From assembly GCA_964495905.1 (NCBI GenBank), contig CAZBWN010000056.1, positions 1-64,000 on the forward strand: a stretch of 64,000 nucleotides of DNA, read 5' to 3'. Shown piece after piece: positions 19,634 through 32,447 of this stretch (position 1 is its first letter; each line of letters opens with the position of its first letter). The position numbers and the translations under genes are program-made. Source of the stretch: CAJBLF01 sp964495905 (GTDB taxonomy: Bacteria; Patescibacteriota; Gracilibacteria; Absconditabacterales; Absconditicoccaceae). The notes under the pieces were generated by a model. It ran no database searches. It was not told the origin of the DNA and saw only the letters and a list, made by a program, of their open reading frames with translations.

Positions 19634-19912
19634 ATGGACGAAAAGAAAAAACTCCTCATCAAAATCCTTACAAAACTTATACCTTACCGAAATTTAGCTG
19701 AGGGGATTTTGGCATTGATGGAGAGTAGCTATGCAGACGAAAAAACCATAGATGGAATCTTATTGCTCATGAACCAATCCATCACAACTGTCAAAAACAA
19801 AAAAGTAAAAGAAAAATTACAAAAGGGTACTGAGTTGATAAAAAAAATACAACAAAAAGAGAATGATGAGAAAGACAAAGAAAATATAGAAGATCTTTTA
19901 GATGCCATCTAG
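19634..19912 (+). CDS. Small helical protein upstream of the giant toxin-like gene
   Basis: A 92-residue, highly charged, all-helical protein (LIKKIQQKENDEKDKENIED at the end). It ends six bases before the start of the 1,983-codon gene, so they are co-transcribed. A small gene tightly upstream of a large effector could be a chaperone or immunity protein, but nothing in the sequence proves it. Confidence 0.7.
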   Translation: MDEKKKLLIKILTKLIPYRNLAEGILALMESSYADEKTIDGILLLMNQSITTVKNKKVKEKLQKGTELIKKIQQKENDEKDKENIEDLLDAI

Positions 19913-19918
19913 TCGTAT

Positions 19919-22900
19919 ATGCCAGGAGAAAACCTCAAACAGATAGATAAAAATAAGGATGTGATCATCACCGGTCAAGAGATCAAAGATTTTTTTGATG
20001 GAAAAAATAAGGATTTCCTTCCTGATCCAAAAAATTTGCAGGATCTTGCAAAAGAAATGGACACAAATATAAAAGAGAAAAAAATGGGATATTATATAGA
20101 TGAAAAGACATTATTACAAGCGTATACAGAGATAACAAAAAAAATAGCACAAAATAATGAATTGACTCAAGGAGATATGAAATTGTTGAAATTATGGATG
20201 TATATCAAAGAAGGGAAAACCGATATCTCTTTTGTAGATATAAAAGAGTATAAGGAAAATACAGCTATTTTTTCAAAAATAAAAGAGATAAATCCTTATT
20301 ATAAAAAAACCATAGAGATGCCATCAGCGTTTATTGAAAAAAGCGATTCAGTGGAGATGTCTCAAAATATGCCAGTACTCAACCAGACACTTACAGAAAC
20401 ACAGAATATGATGATGGATTTTCTTGCAAATATGAAGGTGACTATGATATCAGCTAGCGATTATAAATTATATAATTCTATCATCAAGGATGTCTCAAAA
20501 TTCTTGCAAAAAAACACATTAAGATTTTGTTCAAGGTATGAGGATTATCAGAAACAGATGAATGTGATGGCTGATTTTTTCAACACAACCATCCATAGCA
20601 ATGGTGGCTTATCGTCAGGTGATAAAAATCCTGCTTATGACTATTTTTATAAAAATGCTAATTATATATCAGGATCAGATGCTGTAGGATGTGAAGCATT
20701 CATTAAATTTGGAAATGTACTCAAATCTCTATGAACAGTACAATCTCTCAAAGACAAAGAACAAATCAAATGAGAGTATTATTCTATCACAAGAGAGATG
20801 CTTGGAGGTGGATTTTATGGTACCAAACAATGATTTATGTGATCATTCTATTGAAGCGAAAGTATGGGTAGTCTCAAAGATGATGTCATGCATGCAGAAG
20901 ATATCCAAAAATATCCAGATCTGAAAATCGTCACGGATTTTCTCAAAGACATGAAAGAAAATACACTCAAGGACGGTCAATCTCCTATGTCCGTAGAAAA
21001 AGAATTTGCTACGCTCATCAAAAATCTTACGTGAAAAGTTCCAGTGAATTATATCTTACATCTCCAAAAAACATTCAAAGATGCTAATATCCAGGAAGAA
21101 TTGGATGAGATAAACAAGCAAATAGATAAATGAAGCATAGTGACAATCTCAGTTATGTCAGTGCTGTGAGAGGAATGTAAAAAAAACAATATTCGTATCA
21201 CTCAGCAAGAACTCATTACATGATGCGAGTATTACGTACAGCACGGTGTTTTCCCTCTCAGCATAATGACACTGTTTGAGATGAATGGCAGGGATAGAAA
21301 ACAAGTGAATATATCGGTCCTAAGCAAGATAAAAGAAACTACTACCAAACAACAGAATATGGCAGTATATCAGAGATTTAGTAGCTGTATGTTGGTTTGA
21401 GCTTTGAAATACGATGATGGAAAAGGCAGAGCAGACAAACTGAGCAAGAGTAATAATTTATTCAAGATATATAATGATATAGAAGGGATAGGGGAGAGAT
21501 GATGATTTTCAGATGCGGGGATACAGAAACGAAAATGAATCGCAGACCAGATAGTCATCACTATCGCTGTGACTGCATTTTCAGGATGACTTGGTTCTTT
21601 GGCTGCAAGAGGTTTGTTGTGAGGAATTGAAGCAACAACAACATGAGGAAGGATTGCTTTATTCGCAGCAAAAATGATTGTAGAATGATCTGTCTTTCAT
21701 ACAGCGAATACCATTACTACGGGAGTATTATCAAATGATTGGGAAACGGCAGTTGAAGAACTCAAAAATCCTGCTGCACGAGCAAAAAGTGTTTTGTATA
21801 TGGGAGTGATGAATGGAGTAGGAAAAGCATTAAATGCAGGAGTATTGAAATTATGATCACCACTACTCAAAAAAGGAGTTGATCCAAAATATTTCATGCA
21901 ACTCAGCAAAGGGTTGCAGATACCGACAGAAATTGCGGGTATGATGGCTACCGATCAAATTGTTTCTCTGACCTTTGATCAGAAACTACAAAACATCACG
22001 TTAGAATCAATGGTGCAAACAATCACATTAGTCATAGGTCTAAAAGCTGCACATAAGATCGTTCCTATGGTTCCATCAGAGGGAGATATCAAATCCGACA
22101 ATGTAATTATTACAGGACAGACCATCAAAGAAGGAGTGGTTACGGATATTTCGTATACACAAAAAATAATGAATAGTATAGATGCCAAGGCAGATTATTT
22201 AGCACAATTATTTAAAATCAAGAGTGGTCTGAGATCAAATGTAGCAAAAAATATTCTCAATAGTATAGATATTGATTTGAGCAAAGAGCCAGGAAAAGAT
22301 TATTCTAAAACATTAGAAGAAGTTGGAAAAACTATCGAGCAATTACGTCAAGAAAAGAAATTGTCTGCGAATTTAGAAAAGAAATATAAAGAGATAACTG
22401 AAAAAGAAATGACAAATAATAGAACGCTTGAAGATATAGATAAAAAATTTCTTCATTATTTTAAAGAATTTCGCGAAAATTTCAAACCAGGTGACAAAAT
22501 ATTGGAATTAGGAGCAGGCAAGGCAGTAGCACTTAAAGAAATTGAAGAAAAAAGGCCATGAGTAAAGATTATTGGTCTAGATAAGAATGATATGTATAAA
22601 GATTCTGAAGGGCAAATTCGTAAATATGATTTGACAGATGGATTAATAAAATGACTTAAACAATTTGAACTAGGAAAAGAAAATAGTCTGGATTATCTGT
22701 ATTCTTTCTATGCTCTACAATATGTTAAGGATGCACCTCAATTATTGGAAGAGGTATATACAGCATTAAAACCATGAGGCAAAGCAATGCTTCATATATG
22801 ATTGAGAACAACAATGGATAATACCTATCGATTTGCCTTACAGAAGGAAAATTCTTCTTTAGTGGACAAATGAATATTGTATTTCCATACTATGGCACAG

Positions 22901-25870
22901 GATAAAAACGCGTTTAGAGCACAGGAAAGATTTGTTATAATCACAAAACCAAAAGATGTTGAGGTAAAACAAATTGAAAAAATTCAAATTCCACAATATC
23001 GAGCTTCAAAATGAATATATGAAAAAGATGATAATGGTAAGAATCGAAAATATTCTAATGAACGATATAGATATAAACTTCTATCATATCCTGATATACA
23101 AAAATTATATGAAGAGTGAGAAAAAGCAAAAATGGAACTATGAACAAAGAAAAAGAACTGAGAGATAACAACAAATGAATATATAATACAAATACAGGAT
23201 TTAGAAAATAAATATCCGAAATATACTGATGTGAGCGAAGCTAAAGAAAGGGAAGTGATAAAAAAATATGGATATGAACTACCGCAAGAAAAAATCCAGT
23301 GATATATTAGTGGATTATGAAAAGATATGCAAACCTGAGGAAGTAATGCTCAGTGAGTGTTTTCTATTGAAGGAACGAATCTCGTAGCAGTAGTTAAAAG
23401 TAAGTGAAGTTATACACATGAATTACCTCAGAAAAAAATTATGGAATGACTGACGACATCTAGAGTTCCTAAAGTGATGGATGTTTTTGTCCATGAAGGA
23501 AAAACCTATAAGATTATGGAAAAATCTCCAGGAAAATCTTTAGAAACATTGACTCCACAAGAACTAGCAGATATTCCCCAGACACACTATGACAACTATA
23601 TCAAAGATATTAAGGCAATAGAAAAAGCGTGATTACAGATAGATCCTTCCAAGGCGAGCAACGTATTTTACGATAAAGATACATGATTCCATTTTATCGA
23701 TCTGGGAGTTTCAGAGAGTAAATATTCGTTATTTGATAATGCAAAAGATCTACAATTAGGGAAAGGGATATTAGACGAAAATAAAATAAAGAGCGCATTA
23801 GAAAAACCAAGATTCAATCTCAGAAAAATGAATCCTGATACCCAATGAGTTCTTGATAGATTACAAACGCAATATCCAAAATTACAACCATTATTCGATT
23901 CGATGATCGTAAAAGACTATAGTTCAGAACTAGTTCAAAAACATCTAGCTGATCTCAATCTCTTACCGACAGAACTTATCGCCAAGATCAGAGAAAAAGA
24001 TATCGTATTTTTTATAAGTGATGAATGAATGACGTCATGGAGACAGAATGCAAATCTAAAATGAGAAATCCCTCGTGGATGGGAATCGACATGACTTACT
24101 TGGAATGATGTAGCATGAATGGCAGACGAGGCAGGGTGAGTGCATGCAGGGAAATGAGCACATGGATCTAGTTCATTGATATTACACGAGTTATGACACC
24201 AGATAGATTTTAAAGATATAATATCTACGAAAGATATCAAAATTTTTTACGAAAAGATCAAAACAGAAAAAACTTTGGATGCGTATCTGCTCCAAGAAGG
24301 GGAGGCGTGATTGCAAGAATTTTTTGCAGAGACCTTTGCAGATTTTTATAAAATCTCAGCATATGAATTCAAAGCAAAATATAGTGAAGAATATTATGAA
24401 TTCCTAAAATCAAAGGTGTGACTGCCGATAGAGGAGAGGTTTAATTTTCAAAAGTCTCCAGTAGTTCAAGAAACGAAAAAAGAGAATAGCGAAAATATCT
24501 TAAAAAATCAGGAAGGCATAGATTTTGTGTTTCAAAAGAATCCTGAGTTAAGTTCTATTGGATCTTCAAAAAAATATCTAGAATATTTGCAGACAATTTT
24601 TCCTGAAAGTAAAGTTAAAAATATTGTATGGCATGGAAGCGGAGCTAAATTTGATAATTTTATTATTTCTGAAGAGGGTGGATTGATGGGAAAGTGAATC
24701 TATTTTAGTTCGTCTGTAGAATTTGCTAATAAATATGCTAAAGCAAGTTTTGAACATACCAAGAAACATTCAGAAGAAGCAAAAAAACTGTGAATAGAAA
24801 TTGGAGAATTTATATATCCAGCAATTCTTAATATAAAAAATCCTCAAAATATAAAATCAGGTTGAGAAATAGATAAATCCATAATCAATCACGATGGAGT
24901 TGTCTATGAAGGTTACGGTGAAGGTTCGGAATATGTTGCACATAATCCATCCCAAATTCATGTTTTAGGCTCTAAAACTGATGTTGAGGGTTTTAAAAAA
25001 TGGACAGCAGAAAATAGAACTATCTCTCTAGAAAATATAAAAGCAAATGCTAACATTACTGATCCAAAGGTTAGAATAGAGACAGCAAAAAAGATTCCAT
25101 GATTAGAAAATATGACGCCAGCACAAGAATGAGCTATTTTAGAAGCCCATAATATTTGATCTGATCGTGAATGATCTGGAGTATATAACTATAATCGAGC
25201 TGAAATAAAAGAGAAAGCTCAGATTTTGGAGAAAGCGTGATTTACTGCTGAGCAGAGGAGGGTATTGCTAGAAAACGGTATCTGCGGAACGGAATCTCCA
25301 TTACAATCAGATATCCAAAAGACGGCAGATGAAATGCAAAATATTGCACTAACTTCTTGACCATCAAAATTTGAAGGCCAGCCATTCCGCGCTCAGCGTT
25401 TTGAAGAAGTAGTCCGTGAAGCATGCAGACAGAAAGGGATAGAGCCATGAGAACTCAACATATCTCACGAGTACGCATTACCTGCTTGACTGGACTATCC
25501 TGTAGTACAAAAATTCTGTACTTATCTGAGCGAAGTGTTTCTCAACAAATCACACAATCTCTCTGATGTACAGAAAACAGAATTAGAGACTCGTGCAAGA
25601 AATATATTCAAATCCATCAAGGAATTGAATGAGAATGAACTGGAGGTGTTTGACACAAGAAACATCTTTAAATTGATAGATATCTTACATTGAATAGCAT
25701 CCAAGTATAATAATGAGGATATCTATTTCTTCTTGGAAGGAAATATGTCTGATCATAAAAAAAATATTTTATCTGATTTCCTCCAAAAGTATCATATCCA
25801 ACGATCAGGGGAGTGATATGTTCCATCGCCGTACACCTTAAATAGGGTGAAAAAAATATTGTGAAATTAA
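19919..25870 (+). CDS. Giant multidomain polymorphic-toxin or polyvalent-type protein
   Basis: A single 1,983-residue frame with UGA as glycine. In order: an EF-hand-like loop near residue 10 (DKNKDVIITGQE); a long helical region; a glycine-rich, hydrophobic stretch (~535-600); a class I methyltransferase-like domain (KILELGAGKAVALKEIEE at ~860, then LKPGGKAML); a protein-kinase-like region (~1135-1270, LQIDPSKASNVFYD then FHFIDLG); a zinc-protease motif LHELGHQIDF (His1423, Glu1424, His1427) with FFAETFADF (Glu1471); and an ADP-ribosyltransferase-like domain (VWHGSGAKFDNF at His1572, GKGIYFSS at ~1593, YVAHNPSQIHVLG), similar to ART domains of phage polyvalent proteins. No signal peptide. 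Domain calls rest on short motifs; the overall role (effector, phage-derived, or inter-microbe weapon) is inferred. Confidence 0.8.
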
Positions 25871-25910
25871 TACTATATAATGTTGTATCTGTTTTTTTAT
25901 TGTTTTTTTG

Positions 25911-26039
25911 GTGGCACCATTACCAAATCAGCGTGAAAAGTAGGTCGAGCCGAAAACCACCAGCAACGTCTGGGGGAATTATCCCAATATGATCAAAGTG
26001 AATCCGTGATACTGCCCTAATGGTGCCGAGGGTTTTTTT
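25911..26039 (+). ncRNA. Candidate structured RNA closed by a 10-bp stem
   Basis: GGCACCATTA at 25913-25922 pairs perfectly with TAATGGTGCC at 26018-26027, enclosing ~95 bases that contain further small stems (GGG-AATTAT-CCC near 25975). A T-run (26033-26039) follows. A TATAAT box lies upstream near 25876. The shape suggests a terminated small RNA or a riboswitch-like leader. I do not recognise the family; SRP RNA, tmRNA, 6S and common riboswitch cores do not fit. Confidence 0.4.
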
Positions 26040-26095
26040 GGTTACTTTTTTCACCTGGAAGGAAAAAAGTAACGCCCAGCCGGCAAGGCGATAAA
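26040..26095. repeat. Hairpin pair between giant gene and exported protein
   Basis: GTTACTTTTTTC and GAAAAAAGTAAC form a perfect 12-bp stem (26040-26073), followed by a CGCC/GGCG stem. It resembles a dispersed intergenic hairpin rather than a gene part. The rest of 25871-26218 holds nothing else that I can identify. Confidence 0.55.
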
Positions 26096-26218
26096 AAAGA
26101 AAAAAATAAATTCGGGTTTATACAAAAAAACAATTAAAGGGGATACATTATGAGTTGATTTTTATCCTCATAAACATAATAATTTTATATCTATAAAATT
26201 TATCTATTTGGATAAGAA

Positions 26219-26737
26219 ATGAACAAGAAAATCATCTTCTGAAGTCTCAAGCAAAACATAGGTATCATCATAGGTGCAGCGTTTGTAGCATTTGGGATAT
26301 TCTATATCTCCAAAAATCCGGATCTTTTCCTGGCAAGCGTGCTTTCTCTCCAAGAAAAAGCGTTCATCGTAGAAAAATGATGGGATATCGCGTACAAGAC
26401 CAATAGCGGATATGTAGATATCTTCATGTCAGAGAAATTGGAGACTCCCGCAAGCATAGATTTTACCATAAGTTTCGACAACACTACCGTCACTATAAAT
26501 CCACAGAATTTAAGCGGACAAGGAACACGAACATATGCAAATCCAGTTATGAATGATATTACGATCCAATCATTGCCAGGACAAGACGTCGATAAGAGTC
26601 AGAGTATAATTCTATTGCCATTTACAGGAGAGATCAGAGATATCTTATTGAGCGAAGCGGTAGCGAAACTCAGTGACGGTACAGAAAAAAATCTTTCTAT
26701 CGGATCACTCAACGAAATAACTTCACATTCAGAATAA
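26219..26737 (+). CDS. Membrane-anchored exported protein, beta-rich
   Basis: A 172-residue protein with one N-terminal membrane segment (NIGIIIGAAFVAFGIFYI) and a beta-rich outer part (YVDIFMSEKLETPASIDFTI, VTINPQNLSG) that recalls cohesin- or pilin-associated Ig-like folds. UGA is glycine at residues 8 and ~53. It is 24 bases before the larger surface protein and probably shares its transcript. Function not known beyond a cell-surface location. Confidence 0.7.
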
Positions 26738-26761
26738 TACACTTTATCCCTATCACACATT

Positions 26762-28405
26762 ATGAATTTTTCACGTAAAGCACTCACCGCAAGCATAGCA
26801 GCAATCAGCATGTTAGCAATAGGATTCCTAGCGCAAAATACCGTATACGCTGCTGATCCTGATGCATTTATCGTCGAAGTGATACCGAGCTCATTTGATG
26901 TAAATCAAACGGTGGATATCACGATAAAAGCAGTAAAAGCAAACGGAGATATCGTCAAAGAATATCAATGAGATGTTTTTATCGAAGTTGAAGGTATCGT
27001 AGATACCGCAGATTATACCGTTCCAAGTGATGGACTCTACACATTTCTTCCACAAGACCAAGGAGTGAGATTATTTTCCAAAGGATTGACCATCAAAAAA
27101 GCAGGAACATTCACTATCAAGGTTTCCGACATCATCAATGATACTATCATAGGACAAAAAACGATTATCGTAGGGACTACAACACATGGAACGACAGCTG
27201 AACCGATAACGCTTATTTCTCCAGTACCTGGAGGAATAGAAAAAAATAGCATCGTTAACGTTATGGCGATTTCACCGACATTACCCAATGCACCCTATGA
27301 TATCTATATCAACAACAATTCAGTTTCCCAAGGGATGACAAATGCAAATGGAGATATCAGCGCCTATGTAAGCGGGATAACCGAATGAGACAATATCCTT
27401 CAAATAAAGATTCTGAATGCAAACAACGAAGTGATCGGTGAATCTCAAATCATTTCCTTCACCTATCAACCTATCAAAGACGGAGTATTCAATAGCATCA
27501 AAATACAGCCGACAGGAACGATCAAACAATGAGAAAAAGTGACATTTACCGTAAGCACAAGTGATAGCGTAACTTCTACTCAGTTAAAATTGAGTGATGG
27601 GAAATCGATTCCTATGGACAAACAAAGCGCTTGAGTATTCACCAAACAAGTGCTCATAGATACACAAGGAACTCTTCAAGTAGGAGTGGATCTTATTGTA
27701 TTAGGACAGACAAGAAGCTATACAGGCGTAGCGACACTTGTTGTAGAAGCAGGGATCGCTATAGGAAAAATCAGACTGTATTCTGATAGCATCGATAAAA
27801 GCAAATTGAATGTAACGCGAGAGACCATAGGAACATCACCTCAATACAAAATAGATTATGGAACGAGCCAAAACAATCTGAATCTCACAACTACAGTACA
27901 AACCAACGAAATCATCATAAATAATCTCAACATAGGAGATACCTATTTTTTCCAGATAACTCCAGTAGATAACTCAGGTAATCCACTTGGAACTCCATCA
28001 GAGATAACGCAAGCAAAGATATGATCAGACGTAAGTTGTACAGTAGTGGGTATAACAGTTACCGGACAACAGATAGGAGAAAAATATTATTTAGTCCGAA
28101 AAGGCATCAATAACATTGATAAATATGTCGTCTATAGATCGGATTTTGAAACCAGTGATATAACGACGATGCAGAAAGTAGGAGAGACAACAGGAACTAT
28201 GTTTGAATATCCATTCAATAAACTTTCAAAAAATACCAAATATGCATACTATCTTATTGAAGGGATCTGTAAAGATGGAACCACACTCAAAATAGATAAC
28301 GTAAAAAAAATAGTGGTAGGCCCAGCAGAAAATATTTTGCTTATCATCTTGATAAGCATGTTTGGATATACTATCTACAAACTTTATGGCTACTCCAAAA
28401 CTTAA
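26762..28405 (+). CDS. Cell-surface protein with Ig/FN3-like domains
   Basis: A 547-residue exported protein. Residues 1-31 form a signal peptide ending in VYAAD. Several beta-sandwich modules follow (each ~90 residues, with FTIKVSDI, ILQIKILNANN, TFFFQITP-like edge strands); the region near residue 360-425 has fibronectin type III features (YKIDYGTSQNN, TYFFQITPVDNSGNPLG). A C-terminal membrane segment (ILLIILISMFGYTIYKLYG) and basic tail anchor it. A role in adhesion or the surface layer is likely. UGA is glycine in several loops. Confidence 0.78.
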
Positions 28406-28456
28406 TGAAAAATTAATAATGAAAAATTAAAAATGTAGGTATTTTTTTATTTGTTT

Positions 28457-28500
28457 TCCTTGACAAAGGGAGATACCCGGAGGGAGAGGGATTTGTTAAA
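28457..28500. repeat. Partial copy of the CTCCCTTT palindromic repeat
   Basis: Contains AAAGGGAGA and AGGGAGAGGGATTT, pieces of the longer elements at 35060 and 62186. It lies in the AT-rich gap before the synthetase-like gene. Confidence 0.5.
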
Positions 28501-28553
28501 TATAATTCCATCATTATTCACTATTCATTTTAAATTATTCATTATGTTTAATT

Positions 28554-31409
28554 ATGTCCGATATCAAAAAAAAATATAATCATTTCTCCATAGAATCAGA
28601 GCTTCTCAAAAAAAACTATTTTCAAAAACTTTTTACGACCAAAAAAGATGCTACCAAACGAGAGACGGTGATAACACAACTCCCAATCACGATAACGAAA
28701 GAGACTTCATTAGCTTCGATCAGCGGGCTCATCAAAGAAGATGTAATTGCTACGTATCAGATGATGAAGTGAATGAAAACGAAATTATTACCCATCTTTG
28801 ATACAGAAGGAAAAAATATAAAAACAGAAAATTATGAGAATCTCCTTACCAAAGCATGAATATTTTTTGGTATCGATACGGACAATGTCGTATATTCAGA
28901 AAGAAATACTAATTTCGTCAGAAATCTCTTTGTAGAACTCGTAAAAGAATGACGTATTTACGAAGATTGTTCTATCAATTATCGAAGCATACAAGAGCAA
29001 AAAACATTGGGTACGGATGAGGTTCAACACAAAAAAATGGAAGTAAAGCAATATAATCTCAGATATTTCGTAGACACAAAAAATATATCAATCATCGTAC
29101 CGACATTGTGGCCAGAGACTATTTTTGCTGATGTCGCGCTTGCAGTGCATCCCGATGACAAGAGATATAAGAAACTGATAAAAAACAAAGTGATCATACC
29201 TATCATCAACAGGACTATCCCGATCATCGCCGATCCTTCCGTAGATCCGACCAAAGGGACAGGAATCATAAGGATAACTCCAGCACACGACAAGCAATCA
29301 CTGATGATTGCACAAAAAAATGATCTTAGGATAGACAATTTTGCTATAGATAAAAGCGGATGTTTTACCAAATCAGCAGGTGATTTTTGTGGTAAAAAAG
29401 CAAGCGAATTCGTAAAAAATATAATAAAAAATCTTGATGATATCCACAATCTGGAATCTACAAAGCATATTGAAACAGAAATGATAGTACACAAAAAAAC
29501 ATGAGAGAAACCACGAGCATTGCTTTCTGACCAGTTATTCATCAGAATAGATAAAGAATTGATAAGCATCCAATCAGCCATCCAAGAAAAAAAATTGACT
29601 ATCGTCCCGGAAGAATATGAAGATACCATCACAAATATGATCCAAACCATGGAATATCGACCCGTGACCAAAGAAGATTCCAAAGGATATTGTTTGCCAT
29701 TTTGGAAGAGTGAAAGCGGAAAAAATTATTTTATATCTGACAATGAAATCCTCAATCTGCCCGTAAAAAAGACCAAAAATAAATTCACGGTACTCGCGCT
29801 CATCATATTCAACCTCATCGTAGATGGACGTCTCAAACAATATTTCAGCATAGAGGAATGCATAGATGTCTTGCTAGGCAAAAGCCGTACAGGAGAACAA
29901 AATACACTTGAAGCGTATATAGAGCTCTTTACAGAAACATTACCAAGATGATATAGCAAAGAGCTGAATGAATTGAAAAAATTGATAGAATATACAGAGA
30001 AAGACATCGGTCCTAATAAAGGGAAATGAATGGGTCACTTCGAAAAATTTTCTGTAACACTAACAACTTGTCTAGAAAAATCCATCGCCATCTCAAGCAG
30101 CAAAAAATGATTTTATACATTTGATATCGATACCTTGGTAGGTAATGATACCTGACTTGTCCAACAAAAAGAGAAAATAGAAGAGATATTAGGGAACGCA
30201 ATGATCTTGATCAAGATGATGAATGCATTTAACGAAAGCAAAAAAGAGCCAAAAAAAATATTTTACATCAATGAAAACAAAATTTCCGAATTTCTCAAAA
30301 CTATCATCATAGGATATAATGTCCAAGATAAGATTTTATTCGATACCTGTTACATCCAGCAAGAACAAAAAATAAACAAGAAGAATAAAGAGACATTTAA
30401 AGAGCTTATAAAAAATTTCTGAACAGATTGCACAAGACTTTATGCGATAGATCCTAGTCAGGAAATAGGAGAATATGAACAGTTCATAAGCAAGCTCCGA
30501 AACGCATCCAGATTCGTAGGACAACATTTGTACGATAAGAAATGAACAAGAAAAATAGCTGATTTTACGCAATTGACAAGTTATTTGGAAAAAAGAAAAG
30601 CTAGTCTGAGCGAGTTTGAGCTTTGGATCATCTACAAAACTATCGAGCTCCAAAAAGAATACGAAGAAGCTATTGCAAAAAATACACTCCATGAGCTACA
30701 ACAAAAGATAATAACTATCATCAAAGAAGATTTTTGTGATAAATATCTAGAGATACAAAAACACCAAGATACAGAAAATGGAAGCAAGGTGACGCTACGA
30801 TGTTTGGGAAGCCTATTGAAACTTTTACATCCATTCATACCGTTCATAAGCCAACAGATACGAGAGGTATTAGGATTTGAATGACCGATATTAAAGCAAC
30901 AGATAGAAGAAAACTTTGCGGGCATCAGCAAAAATTACAAAACACAGCTTTTCATGGATATCATAGATAAGTTTCTAAGTATGAAACAAACATACAAATA
31001 TGCCAAACATGAAGAGATAGATGTCTGCTTTTTCGCACCCTTAGATTTCTTGCAATATCTCAGAAAACAAGAAAAAATAGTGTATAAACTGATCAATGCA
31101 TCATCGATAGAATATCTCGAAAACGAAAAAGAGCTCAGCAAATATTATACAGAAAACATAATAAATATTACCATAGGTATCAAAATGCAGCGTAAAGAAC
31201 AGATAGTAACAAATAAAAAAGAAGATATACGTGAAAGCTTACGTGCAAAAGAGCAACAACTCCAATTTCTAAGGACACTCATTCCTGGACTCTCAGCAAG
31301 CGGTGTAGACCCGGAAATCATCAGAGAAAAAAAGAAAGAAATGACTGCTATCAAAAAAGATATTGAAGAACTCCAATACGAGCTTCAAAAGGAAAAAGCA
31401 AACAGATAA
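28554..31409 (+). CDS. Valyl-tRNA synthetase homologue lacking catalytic signatures
   Basis: A 951-residue protein collinear with ValRS: the editing (CP1) domain WPETIFADVALAVHPDD and DPTKGTGIIRITPAHD, the LSDQLFIR element, the FGTDCTRLYAI and LRNASRFVGQHL helices, an anticodon-binding region (LHPFIPFISQQIREVLGFE) and the ValRS C-terminal coiled coil. The HIGH motif region reads ITKETSLASISG, TDHAG reads FDTEG, and KMSKS reads KINKKN, so the aminoacylation site looks dead. It may be an editing or regulatory paralogue, or a very diverged synthetase. UGA is glycine about ten times. ATG 28554 is chosen because the ATG at 28544 runs into a stop. Confidence 0.85.
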
Positions 31410-31423
31410 GAAAATTAAGAAAA

Positions 31424-31452
31424 AAACTCTCCTAGGCGGAGAGTTTTTTTTT
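31424..31452 (+). terminator. Rho-independent terminator
   Basis: AAACTCTCC-TAGGC-GGAGAGTTT followed by T-run; ends the synthetase-like gene. Confidence 0.88.
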
Positions 31453-31481
31453 GTGTCTTGTATCTTGAATCTTGTGTCTAA

Positions 31482-32363
31482 TTATTTCCCAAGTATCTTT
31501 GTGATTTCAGCTTCAAAAGTTTCAGTAGGATAAGCACCAGCTATCAAAACAGAAGTACCTTTTTGATTATCTACAACGAGATTACCAGGTGTTCCATTGA
31601 TACCGAATGCATTACCTTCTTGTACTTGAGCAGTTACATTTGCAATTGTTTCTGCACTTGTAAGACAAGTAGTGAACTTAGATTTATCAAGACCAAGACC
31701 TACAGCGATTTCAGTTACATTATCTGTAGTAAACTCATTGAGCTTAAATGCAGCAGCAGTATATGCATAATATTTATCAGCACCTCCAAGTTTACCAGCA
31801 CAGACAGCACCTTGCGATCAGATAGGAGCTGTAGGATGAAGCTGTGGCAATGGCATCTGTCTGAATACCATATTTACATCATTTGGATATTTCTTTACAA
31901 GATTTTCAATAGTCTGAGCATCGTAATGTCTTTTACAGAAAGGACAAAGCATATCAGAATATTCTATGATAGTGATTCTAGCATTCTTATTTCCCAAAAT
32001 ATATCCATCTTTTTCAATGGCAGCAAATTTAGCAGCATCTCCTTGTACAGCAGGAGTTGCATCTGCCTGTGCAGGTGCTTGTGCTGTTGTATCTGGTTGT
32101 GCAGCATCTCCTTGTGCTGTTGTATCTGTAGTACCCATAGAACCTAAGATTTGCTCGAGAGTAGCTTTTTGTTGCTGTTTATATGCATCAGCATTGTACA
32201 ATTGTACAGCGAGATTCATATTTTCAGCTCCTCCTACTTTCAAAGTCTCTAATCGATATGCGTCTCTTTTAAAGAATGAGAGATATATTCCAAGAAGTAC
32301 ATTAAGTACCAAAAGTCATATAAGAAGCATTTTTATCTGATTATTCTTTTTTTCTGTAGTCAT
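31482..32363 (-). CDS. Membrane-anchored DsbA-like thiol-disulfide oxidoreductase
   Basis: A 293-residue protein. Residues 10-30 are a membrane anchor, followed by a helical stalk (GGAENMNLAVQLYNADAYKQ), a Ala/Thr/Gln-rich linker and a thioredoxin-fold domain with SDMLCPFCKRHYD (Cys140, Cys143), cis-Pro loop INGTPGNLVV. It would form or isomerise disulfides in exported proteins; cysteine-rich exported proteins such as that at 35175 are candidates. Two short paralogues of its anchor-and-stalk part lie directly upstream in the same orientation. UGA is glycine at several sites. Confidence 0.88.
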
Positions 32364-32447
32364 AAAAACAAAATTTATTAAGATAAAATAAGACGCCGAA
32401 ATTTTTTGAAAAAAAGTTTAACGTCGTTTGTATCCCGAGGGATAAAA

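Noticed and set aside
29024..29683. Minus-strand frame of 219 codons opposite the ValRS-like gene
   Set aside because: Shadow of the synthetase-like gene, which carries clear family motifs.
31563..32147. Plus-strand frame of 194 codons opposite the DsbA-like gene
   Set aside because: Biased, Ser/Cys/Ile-rich shadow of a well-supported minus-strand gene; no motif.
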